Assembly (NCBI RefSeq): GCF_000519205.1
Contig: NZ_JAFB01000004.1
Span: 93,269-157,268 of the forward strand
From: Amycolatopsis taiwanensis DSM 45107
GTDB taxonomy: Bacteria > Actinomycetota > Actinomycetes > Mycobacteriales > Pseudonocardiaceae
DNA length: 64,000 bases
Reading direction: 5' to 3'
Shown one piece after another: positions 55,562 to 62,991 of this stretch. Numbering within the stretch: position 1 is the stretch's first letter; each line of letters starts with the position of its first letter. The notes under the pieces were generated by a model. The model worked only from the letters and a program-made list of their open reading frames with translations. It was not told the DNA's origin and did not search any database. The position numbers were made by a program, and so were the translations under genes.

Positions 55562-56011
55562 GTGCCATTGGATCAGTCGTTCATCGGGCGGACCTATCCG
55601 CCGAGGGGCACCTATGTGGTGGCCCGCGAGAAGATCAGGGAGTTCGCCGACGCGATCGGTGACGAGAACGCGCTCTACCGGGACTCCGCTGCGGCCCGCG
55701 CGGCCGGTTACCCGGACGTCATCGCTCCCCCGACCTTCCTGACCGTGATCAGCCTGCCCGCGATCAACAAGATCGCCGATGACCCGGAGCTCGGTCTGGA
55801 CTACTCGCGCATGGTGCACGGCGACCAGAGCTTCAGCTACACCCGCCCCGTGCACGCGGGCGACGAGCTGCGCCTGGCCACGCAGGTCGAGAACATCATG
55901 ACCCGCGCCGGGAACGACTTTCTGAACCTGCGCGCCGACATCAGCACGGTGGACGGTGAGCCGGTGTGCACGGCCCGGATGCAGCTGGTGGTCCGGGGGG
56001 AGGGCGCATGA
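55562..56011 (+). CDS. hadA: (3R)-hydroxyacyl-dehydratase subunit HadA-like (MaoC N-terminal type)
   Basis: HadA is the structural/substrate-binding hot-dog subunit of a dehydratase that pairs with HadB. The 149-residue sequence has the FAS1-like dehydratase pattern (FADAIGDENALYRDS, YPDVIAPPTFLTVIS, SYTRPVHAGDELRLATQVEN). It lacks the full catalytic D-H motif, as expected. The GTG start has no clear ribosome-binding site but lies 6 nt after TAGCCT, a -10-like element, so the mRNA may be leaderless. Confidence 0.9.
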   Translation: MPLDQSFIGRTYPPRGTYVVAREKIREFADAIGDENALYRDSAAARAAGYPDVIAPPTFLTVISLPAINKIADDPELGLDYSRMVHGDQSFSYTRPVHAGDELRLATQVENIMTRAGNDFLNLRADISTVDGEPVCTARMQLVVRGEGA

Positions 56012-56086
56012 GACACAATTGCGAAGCTTCACTCATGCGGCCCGACCGGGTGCGGGTGTCCCGCAAAACACAGGAGGGCGCATGAG
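55999..56086 (+). repeat. 14-bp direct repeat bounding the hadA-hadB spacer
   Basis: GGAGGGCGCATGAG occurs at 55999-56012 (hadA stop) and at 56073-56086 (hadB start). The first copy contains ATGA overlapping the hadA stop, as in coupled gene pairs. This suggests that hadA and hadB once overlapped and a 74-bp insertion or slippage event separated them. Confidence 0.85.
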
Positions 56087-56513
56087 CGGCCTCTCGCAGA
56101 ACACGGAACAACGCGTGTACACCGTGGGTGCGGAACTGCCGCCGCTGCAGGTCCGGGTGACCCGTAGCCAGCTGGTCCGGTACGCCGGCGCGTCCCTGGA
56201 CTTCAACCCGATCCACTGGAACGAGCGCTTCGCCAAGCAGGTCGAGCTGCCGGACGTGATCGCGCACGGGATGCTCACCATGGCGCTGGCGGGGCGTCTG
56301 GTCACCGACTGGCTCGGCGATCCGGGGCGCCTGGTGTCCTACGGCGTCCGGTTCACCCGGCCGGTCGTGGTGCCGGACGACGACAAGGGCGCGCTGGTCG
56401 AGTTCAGCGGCAAGGTCGGCGAGGTGCGCGACGACGGCACGGCACGCGTGGACATCACCGCGAAGTTCGACGGCAAGACCGTCCTCGGCAAGGCCACCGC
56501 CGTCGTTCGCTGA
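56082..56513 (+). CDS. hadB: (3R)-hydroxyacyl-dehydratase subunit HadB-like (MaoC domain)
   Basis: HadB is the catalytic hot-dog subunit. The R-hydratase motif with Asp40 and His45 (GASLDFNPIHWNERF) and the HGMLTMALAG helix are present. The ATG at 56082 has GGAGG upstream; the frame is open earlier but not conserved. In mycobacteria the pair acts in fatty-acid elongation beside trpT-secE-nusG. Here a spacer separates hadA and hadB and no hadC is seen. Confidence 0.93.
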   Translation: MSGLSQNTEQRVYTVGAELPPLQVRVTRSQLVRYAGASLDFNPIHWNERFAKQVELPDVIAHGMLTMALAGRLVTDWLGDPGRLVSYGVRFTRPVVVPDDDKGALVEFSGKVGEVRDDGTARVDITAKFDGKTVLGKATAVVR

Positions 56514-56540
56514 ACCGCTCACGGGCGGAAACCGTTGGGT

Positions 56541-56573
56541 GGCCGGGCACCTGTGGTGAGGACGTGCCCGGCC
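56541..56573. terminator. terminator between hadB and the NmrA-like pseudogene
   Basis: Perfect 10-bp arms (GGCCGGGCAC and GTGCCCGGCC) with a 13-nt loop lie 28 bp after hadB, between convergent genes. No U-run follows on either strand. Confidence 0.55.
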
Positions 56574-56610
56574 CGACATACCCGCTTGCTGTGGGGATGT
56601 CCCGTGGGTG

Positions 56611-57448
56611 TTACTCGATGAAGGTCGTGGCGTGGTCGCGGACCCAGGTGGCGAAGGTGCGGGGAGCGTGGCCGGTGAGCTGTTCGACGGTGTCGGTCAG
56701 GGGCCCAGGACGGCCGTCATGGGCCTGCCAGTAGTCGAGCAGGGCATCCGCGTAATGGCCGGGAAGGTAATCGGCCATTTCCTGTTTCCATTCCGCACGG
56801 GTGACGTGGTTGACGGTGATCGGCCGATTGGTGATCTCGGCGAGTTGGTCGATCTGTTCGCTGAACGTGAGGCTCTCCGGACCGGTCAGGTGGAGGTGCC
56901 GGCCCTGGTGGCGTGGTTCGGTGAGCACGGTGAAGGCCACCTCGGCGATGTCCTGTTCGTGGATGGGGTCGGTGTAGGAGCCCGGGTAGGGCAGGCTCAC
57001 CGGGCGGCCGGCCTTGATGGCCCAGGCCCAGCCGGCCGCGTTCCCGGCGAATGAGCCGGGACGCAGGAGCGTGGTGGCGAGCGGTGAAGCAAGCAGTGCG
57101 GTCTCGACGTCGAGATGGGACCTGGCCAGTGGATCACTGGCCGCGTCGGGATTGAGCACGCCGGCGGAGGACAGCAGGACGACATGCTTGACGCCGGCCG
57201 CGACGGCGGCGTCGATGAACTCGGCGATGTGCGAAGCCTCGGCGTAAAGGAAGACCTCGGTGACGCCGGAGAGAGCGGCCGGAAAGGTGGCAGGGTTTCT
57301 GAGGTTGCAGTTGGCGGCTGCGACGCCGTCGGGAGCCTGGAGTGCTCCAGGATTGCTGGAGGCCACTCCGTACGGGGCGATTCGCCTGGAGCAGCAAGGA
57401 AAGCAGGTGGGCGGCGACCGCACCGCGGCCTCCGGTGATGAGGATCAT
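56611..57448 (-). pseudogene. NmrA/SDR-type NAD(P)-binding oxidoreductase, frameshifted
   Basis: An ATG at 57448 opens MILITGGRGAVAAHLLSLLL, the Rossmann NAD(P)-binding start with TGGRGAVAAHL. Near 57360-57375 the frame changes by one base, and the rest of the protein continues (NPATFPAALSGVTEVFLYAE, HVVLLSSAGVLN, HEQDIAEVAFTVLTEP) to the stop at 56611. Together about 278 residues, the normal size of NmrA-like quinone-type reductases. Either a pseudogene or a sequencing error; the frame beyond the shift is well conserved, so decay would be recent. Confidence 0.8.
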
Positions 57449-57509
57449 GGAAATACTCCGGTGATTGGTACGGACATGGATGCGGATGCCTTCCGGGAGC
57501 GCGGAAAGC

Positions 57510-57665
57510 TCAGTGGAGATGCGCTCCCCGGCGGGGAAGCAGCGGGATGCTCATCGCGCAGGCCGCGGCCACGTTGGTCACCGTGGTGCTGAGCAGGTCG
57601 AGTACATCGGCGGCGACCACGAGCAAAAAGATTGCCCAGGCGCGCGGGGAAAAGGTTTTGGACAT
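57510..57665 (-). pseudogene. truncated MFS transporter N-terminal fragment
   Basis: A 51-codon frame from ATG 57665 reads MSKTFSPRAWAIFLLVVAAD then VLDLLSTTVTNVA, the first membrane segment and D-x-T-x-x-N-x-A motif of DHA2 drug exporters. The sequence then diverges (AMSIPLLPRRGA) and stops. The remaining membrane segments are missing. It lies just upstream of the broken oxidoreductase, and an operator-like palindrome precedes it. Confidence 0.65.
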
Positions 57666-57695
57666 GGCAGAGCACGCTCTCCGATGAGAGATCCA

Positions 57696-57717
57696 GACAA
57701 CCTGTACTGAGGTTGTC
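57696..57717. promoter_or_regulatory. 22-bp operator-like inverted repeat
   Basis: Perfect 8-bp arms GACAACCT and AGGTTGTC with a 6-bp centre lie 31 bp upstream of the truncated MFS start. The size and symmetry fit a TetR- or MerR-type operator. No such regulator is encoded within the window nearby, so it may be orphaned. Confidence 0.55.
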
Positions 57718-57807
57718 GTGCTGGCCGGATGTCCCGACACGCTCGTGAACGAGCGCTGCACCTTACGATCAAGAAGCTACCACGGTTGGTTTCGGGCCGG
57801 CCGCGCC

Positions 57808-58749
57808 CTACGGCAGCGGCAACGTTTCCTCATACCGACACCCACCCTCGGCTGGGGCGTCGAGAGCGCCGCTGGCCAGCGCGATGGCGCCGCGCAACGC
57901 CGAGTCCTGGCCGAACCGCGCCGAAACCAGTTCGGGCGGAAACGGTACCGCGGTGGACAGACGATTCCGCAGCGCGGGCAACACGATCGCCGCCGAGCGG
58001 ACGAGACCGCCACCGACCGCGATCCGGCGCGGGTCGATGGCGATCGCCAGGTTCGCCACGTGCGTCGCCAATTCGTCCAAGGCCTCCGACACCAGCCGCT
58101 CGGCCACCGGGTCGTGCCGCGCCAGCGCGAACAGCTCGGCCGTGGTGACCGGGCGGCCGAAGCGTTCGCTGGCCCGCCGGCCCAGCCCCCGCCCACCGAC
58201 GGCCTCCTCGAGCGGCGCCGACCCGGTGGCGAAGGACGCGGTTTCGCGGGTGCCACGCAGGTTGTAGCCGATCTCCCCGGCCGCCCCGTTCGCTCCGGCC
58301 AGCACCTGCCCACCGACCAGGGTCGCGGCAGCAATGCCGGTGCCCAGCGACAGGAACACCGCGGGGTCGGCTCCGGCCAGCGCGCCCCAGCGCGATTCGG
58401 CGAGCGCGGCCGCCTTGACGTCGGTGCCCACGGCCACCCGGGAACCGAACTCGGCGGCGACCATCTCCCGCAACCGCAGCCGCTCCCACCCCGGCACGTT
58501 CGGCGCGAGCAGGATCTTCTCCGGCAGCACGATCCCGGGGCTGACCACCCCCACCGCGACCGGGTCCCGATCGCCGAGCAGGTCACGCGCGGCGGCCAGC
58601 GCCCGCGCGACGACCCGCTCGGCCCCGGAGCCGGCGTCCGTGCTCAACCGGAGCCGGCGCCGGATCTCACCGTCCCGCCCGGCGATCCCCATCGCGATCT
58701 TCGTCCCGCCGAAGTCGATCCCCAGCACGACGCCGTCCGGCAACCTCAC
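57808..58749 (-). CDS. ROK-family sugar kinase
   Basis: ROK kinases phosphorylate hexoses or amino sugars with ATP. The 313-residue protein has the phosphate-binding DFGGTK (12-17), the catalytic Asp region VGTDVKAAALAESRWG and the second ATP motif LSLGTGIAAATLV. It lacks the Cys-rich zinc motif (CxCGxxGC) found in glucokinases and NagC-type ROK proteins; that position reads GAAGEIGYNLRG. GTG 58749 overlaps the GH2 stop (GTGA). A glucosamine or N-acetylglucosamine kinase role is inferred from the operon. Confidence 0.85.
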   Translation of the reverse strand: MRLPDGVVLGIDFGGTKIAMGIAGRDGEIRRRLRLSTDAGSGAERVVARALAAARDLLGDRDPVAVGVVSPGIVLPEKILLAPNVPGWERLRLREMVAAEFGSRVAVGTDVKAAALAESRWGALAGADPAVFLSLGTGIAAATLVGGQVLAGANGAAGEIGYNLRGTRETASFATGSAPLEEAVGGRGLGRRASERFGRPVTTAELFALARHDPVAERLVSEALDELATHVANLAIAIDPRRIAVGGGLVRSAAIVLPALRNRLSTAVPFPPELVSARFGQDSALRGAIALASGALDAPAEGGCRYEETLPLP

Positions 58750-61478
58750 CCGGTGGTCACCGTGGCCGTGTTGAACCCGGACACAGTGACCACCGGTTTC
58801 GCGCCGGGCAGCTCCGCGGCGTCGTAGCCGGCGGTGATCACCTGGGACTGTCCTGGCCACAACACGATGTCGTTTTCGTCCCAGGTCGCCGATCGCGCCT
58901 GCGTGAGGTCCGCGCGGACGAAGAACGCGACCACATTCGAGGTGTTCGTGATGGTCACCGAGGTCCGGCCCTTCACCGGCGTCGTGGCCGTCACGCTGAC
59001 CTGCGAAGCGGGCAGCGTCCGCAGCCCTTGCAGGTTCGCGTACTGCTTCATCGTCGCCTGCGGCTCCCCTTGCGTAGCCGGCCAGTCGACGACATCGGGC
59101 TGAGTGGAGCGCCAGTAGACGTTGCGGTCGACGACCTTGCCGTGCTGGCTGAGTATCAGCTCGACGAAGTACACCGGTCCCGAGGCGGGCAGTGCCGGTT
59201 TCAGCACACCGGTGCGGACCTCTTGGCTGTTCAACGAGATTCCGCTCGCCTGCCGGTCGTCGAGGACGTTCCCGCTCAGGTCGTGGACCTTGACTTCGAC
59301 GGAAAGGTCGCGCTGGGTTCCCGGCCCGAGGTTGTCCACCGCGACGGTGTTGTCGTCGTAGCTGAGCAAGGCGTGCAGCGGTTTGTTCGCCTTCTGCGCG
59401 CCATAGAAGGCGCCTGGCTGGTCGCCGTCGTAGTTGTACAGCGACCACAGCAGGCTCGGCCAACCGGTGTTGAGTTTCCAGTACACCACGCCCGTCGACG
59501 GGTTGTCCGGATCGACGGAGTGGTCGAGGAATGCCTCGAACTGCGCACGGGTGTTCTCATAGTTCGCCAGCTGTGCCAGCTTCACGTAACTGTCCAAATC
59601 GAACCAGGTGCCGTAACGCGCGGCGAGCGCGGTATCGAAGGTGTAGAGCGTGCCGAACGCGTACCCACCGTGGCCGGGCTCGAAATTGGCGTGGTACTGG
59701 TTGTATTCCGGGTCCTGCCAGAGTTTCGCCTGCTCGTCCGGGGAAAGGAAACGGCGGATCGAATCCAGCGTCGGCACGGTGTCACCGGCGCTTTGCTCGC
59801 TGGCGAAACCCCAGGCGCCACCCACGTTGGTCCGGGTGGGGTCGCCTGTGTCGAAATGCGTGCTGTCGTAGAAATAACTCGGCGGAACCCAGTCGTACGG
59901 GCCTTCCTTCTCACCCGAGGGCCCGAGTACCTTCGTGCTCTTGTACTCCGCCGACGCGATGATCGGCACCTGGAAGTCGGCTTCGGCGAACCCGGCCAGT
60001 GAGACGCTTTCCTGCCGGGGCAGGGGCTCGTTGTCGCTCCAGCCATAGGTGATCACGCTCGGGTGGTTCCGCTCGCGCTCACCGATGCCCAGCGCCGAAT
60101 CGTGCATGATCCGGAAATCCCGGTCAGTCAGGTTCTGCTCCGAATCCGGCTGCCAGGCGTCACAGCAGAGAAACCCGCCCAGCACGAGCAGCCCCGCGCG
60201 ATCCATCTGCTGGTAGAAATCGTCCGGCATGTCGTGGCCTTCCAGCCGGATGCCGGTCAACCCGAGGCTCTTGATCAGCGTGATCTGGTGTGCCACATCG
60301 GCCTGCGAGTAGCGCAGGAACAGATCCGGCGCGTACCCGCCGCCCCGGAACACGAACTCCTTGCCGTTGACGGCGAAGATCCGCGCACCGTCGGGGGCCT
60401 GGGGTGATTTGCCGACCAGGCGAGTGCTGACCGTGCGGATGCCGAAGGTTTCCCGCGACGTCGTGGACACCTCGCCGTGCTGGGAAACCGTTGTGGTCAA
60501 CGTGTAAAGCGGCTGGTCGCCCATCGAGTACGGCCACCACAGGCGCGGGTGTTCGAGGGTCACCGGCGTGAACGAGACAGTTTTCGTGCTCGACGCCGGA
60601 ACGCTGACGGCCTGCCGCAGCAGGATCGGGGCGCCTCCGTCCGGCGGCATGATCGTCGCGCTGACCTCACCGTCCTGCGCCCGGTTCGAATTGTTCGTGA
60701 CGTCGAGCTTCGCGGTTAGCGTCGAACTGCTCAGATCCGCCGCGTTTTGCTGCACGACGTGCGCGTTCGAGCCGGTCAACGCGTCGGAGAGCTGAAGCTG
60801 GACCGGGTACTGAATGCCGGTGTCGTTGTCCGGCGGGATCTGAGACCAGTCGACGTGGTCCAGCGTGTACATCCTGGTCGGGTCGTTCGGGTACATCTCG
60901 ATGGCCAGGACGTTCCTGCCCGGACGGAGCAGTGCCGTGAGGTCGAAGGTGTGGCCGGCAAAGGCCCCGCTGACCACGTCACGCCCGGCGACGATGGTTC
61001 CGTTGACCCAGACGTCCGCCTCGCCGACGACGCCCGGGACGATCAGTTTCGCGTCCTTCCCGGCCGGCACGGTGAAGTCGGTGCGGAACCACCAAGGCAC
61101 CGCGAACCGGGCCACGGTGACCGGGCCGAGCTGGTCGGTATAGCCGAAGCACTTGCGCATGTTGTCGCTGTAGAAGACGTTGGGGCACGCACCGTTCTGC
61201 AGCAGCGCGTTGATCTCCGTCCCGGGCGCTCCCGCGTCGTCCGGCTTCACCGGCAGCCAGCCCTTCGGGTCAAAGCCGGGACTGGAGATCTCCGCGGGGG
61301 ATTCGGTGGCGACCGCACTGCTTTGCACCTGCCAGCCCCGCAGGCCGAGGGTGACCAAACCCGTTGGCGAACCCGCCGCGGCGACTGCCGGCGCGGTGAG
61401 CAGACCCGAGATCAGCAACAGCACGGCCGCGAAGAACGTCCTCCTGCCTTTTCCGCGGCTTGACACCGGGCGATTCAT
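58746..61478 (-). CDS. csxA: secreted GH2 glycosidase, probable exo-beta-D-glucosaminidase
   Basis: GH2 enzymes of the CsxA type release glucosamine from the non-reducing end of chitosan oligomers. The 910-residue protein starts with a signal peptide (GRRTFFAAVLLLISGLLTAP; cleavage near AVA-AAG, possibly Tat), then a sugar-binding domain with WVNGTIVAG and a TIM barrel. The putative acid/base Asp482 lies in GWSDNEP and the nucleophile Glu561 in FASEQSAG, matching the Asp/Glu arrangement of CsxA rather than the Glu/Glu of beta-galactosidases. No terminal CBM is obvious. Start and stop overlap neighbours by 4 bp. Confidence 0.8.
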   Translation of the reverse strand: MNRPVSSRGKGRRTFFAAVLLLISGLLTAPAVAAAGSPTGLVTLGLRGWQVQSSAVATESPAEISSPGFDPKGWLPVKPDDAGAPGTEINALLQNGACPNVFYSDNMRKCFGYTDQLGPVTVARFAVPWWFRTDFTVPAGKDAKLIVPGVVGEADVWVNGTIVAGRDVVSGAFAGHTFDLTALLRPGRNVLAIEMYPNDPTRMYTLDHVDWSQIPPDNDTGIQYPVQLQLSDALTGSNAHVVQQNAADLSSSTLTAKLDVTNNSNRAQDGEVSATIMPPDGGAPILLRQAVSVPASSTKTVSFTPVTLEHPRLWWPYSMGDQPLYTLTTTVSQHGEVSTTSRETFGIRTVSTRLVGKSPQAPDGARIFAVNGKEFVFRGGGYAPDLFLRYSQADVAHQITLIKSLGLTGIRLEGHDMPDDFYQQMDRAGLLVLGGFLCCDAWQPDSEQNLTDRDFRIMHDSALGIGERERNHPSVITYGWSDNEPLPRQESVSLAGFAEADFQVPIIASAEYKSTKVLGPSGEKEGPYDWVPPSYFYDSTHFDTGDPTRTNVGGAWGFASEQSAGDTVPTLDSIRRFLSPDEQAKLWQDPEYNQYHANFEPGHGGYAFGTLYTFDTALAARYGTWFDLDSYVKLAQLANYENTRAQFEAFLDHSVDPDNPSTGVVYWKLNTGWPSLLWSLYNYDGDQPGAFYGAQKANKPLHALLSYDDNTVAVDNLGPGTQRDLSVEVKVHDLSGNVLDDRQASGISLNSQEVRTGVLKPALPASGPVYFVELILSQHGKVVDRNVYWRSTQPDVVDWPATQGEPQATMKQYANLQGLRTLPASQVSVTATTPVKGRTSVTITNTSNVVAFFVRADLTQARSATWDENDIVLWPGQSQVITAGYDAAELPGAKPVVTVSGFNTATVTTG

Positions 61479-62869
61479 GCGACGAACACCCCCCGGATCT
61501 CCTTTTGCCCGAACGGCCAGGTGCGCTCGGCCCTCGCCCAGGCGAGGAAGGCGAGCCCGCCCGCGGCGACCCAGGCCAGCGAGAGCCAGATCGACAGCCA
61601 ACTCCCGGAGACATAGAGGTAGATCCAGCCGGCCAGCGCGATGATCGTCGGCAGCGGGTAGAGCCATTGCCGATACGGCCGCTTCAGCTCGGGTTGCCGC
61701 CGCCGGAGCACGACGATCGCGGCGGCCTGCGCGACCGACTGCACGATCACCAGCACGGCCAGCGCCATATTGATGACCTCGGTGAGGCTGAACAGCGAGC
61801 CGATCGCGGTGATCACGCCCATCGCCAGCAAGCCGACCGTCGGGAAGTGCAACCGCGGGTGGAGGCGGCCGAACCAGGGCAGGAACAACTTGTCGCGCGC
61901 GGCCTCGTAGGGCACCCGCGAACCGCCGAGCAGGCCGGCGAAGATCGAGCCGAACGCGGTGATCACGATCGCGACGGTGAGGATCTTCGCGGTCGTACTC
62001 CCCCAGGTCCGTTCCAGCACCAGGGAGGCGATCGAGCTGGAATCCTTGACCTCGGTCCACGGCACTACGCCGAGCACGCCGACCTGCAGCAGGAAGTACA
62101 GCGTCATGATGCCGAGGATCGAGTAGACGATGGACCGCGGGAGGTTACGGCCCGGTTGGCGGATCTCCGCGCCGAGGTAGGCGGTGGTGTTGTAACCGAG
62201 GTAGTCGTAGACGGCGATGATCAGCCCGGCGCCCAGCCCGGTCCAGAACGCGCCACCGGAGCCGAACGCGCCGGGCGTGAAGCCGAACGCCTGCCCGGCG
62301 TCGAAGTGGGTGAAGGCGGCGAGGATGACCGCGAGCACCGAGAACAGCATGACCCCGAACAGCACGGTGGTCAGCTTGCCGATCTGGCTGATCTTGCGGT
62401 ACAGCGCGAACACGACGACCACCACGATCCCGATCCCGATGAGGTGGCCGAGCCAGGTGGTCGCACCGTCGGCGTCGACCACGCCGGGCACCAGGTACCC
62501 GAGGTAGCTGACCAGGCCGATCACGCCGGTCGACATGATCAGCGGGATGAACAGCACCGCGCTCCAGGCGAACAGGAACGGCATCAGCCGGCCGGTCCGG
62601 TACTGGAACGCTTCACGGAGGTAGAGGTAGGTTCCACCGGCGCCGGGCATCGCCGCGCCCAGCTCGGCCCAGATCAGGCCGTCGGCGAGCGCGATGAGGG
62701 CGCCGACGATCCAGCCGAACATCGCCTGCGGCCCCTGCATTGTGGCGACCATCGCGGGAATGGTCACGAACGGCCCGATGCCGCACATCTGGGTCATGTT
62801 GATCGCGGTCGCCTGGAGGGGCCCGATCTGCCGGTCGAAGCCGGGGTCGGTTCGGGCGGGTGAACTCAT
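61475..62869 (-). CDS. APC-superfamily permease
   Basis: The 464-residue protein has about twelve hydrophobic segments. It has the APC hallmark of an unwound TM1 (MTQMCGIGPFVTIPAMVATM) and the TM2 Gly-rich motif (MPGAGGTYLYLREAF). APC permeases normally move amino acids, amines or related cations. Being first in an overlapping operon with an exo-glucosaminidase-like enzyme and a ROK kinase suggests uptake of an amino sugar or a cationic breakdown product. GGGAGG precedes the ATG; the ROK operator lies immediately upstream. Confidence 0.88.
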   Translation of the reverse strand: MSSPARTDPGFDRQIGPLQATAINMTQMCGIGPFVTIPAMVATMQGPQAMFGWIVGALIALADGLIWAELGAAMPGAGGTYLYLREAFQYRTGRLMPFLFAWSAVLFIPLIMSTGVIGLVSYLGYLVPGVVDADGATTWLGHLIGIGIVVVVVFALYRKISQIGKLTTVLFGVMLFSVLAVILAAFTHFDAGQAFGFTPGAFGSGGAFWTGLGAGLIIAVYDYLGYNTTAYLGAEIRQPGRNLPRSIVYSILGIMTLYFLLQVGVLGVVPWTEVKDSSSIASLVLERTWGSTTAKILTVAIVITAFGSIFAGLLGGSRVPYEAARDKLFLPWFGRLHPRLHFPTVGLLAMGVITAIGSLFSLTEVINMALAVLVIVQSVAQAAAIVVLRRRQPELKRPYRQWLYPLPTIIALAGWIYLYVSGSWLSIWLSLAWVAAGGLAFLAWARAERTWPFGQKEIRGVFVA

Positions 62870-62885
62870 GGCACGCCTCCCTTTT

Positions 62886-62904
62886 GTTAAGAAACTTTCT
62901 TAAC
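62886..62904. promoter_or_regulatory. ROK-repressor operator candidate
   Basis: A perfect palindrome GTTAAGAAACTTTCTTAAC sits 16 bp before the APC permease start and 87 bp before the divergent ROK regulator. The pattern (TTAnnAAAnTTTnnTAA) resembles operators described for ROK-family sugar regulators. It is AT-rich in a GC-rich genome, which makes chance unlikely. It overlaps the permease leader, consistent with repression. Confidence 0.75.
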
Positions 62905-62991
62905 ATAGATCACACGCAGGGTAAAGAGACGTATCCGTAAACTGGTGGTCACTCGCCTCGCGGCGGGAACCGGAGGGACGGGAGTACGCGT

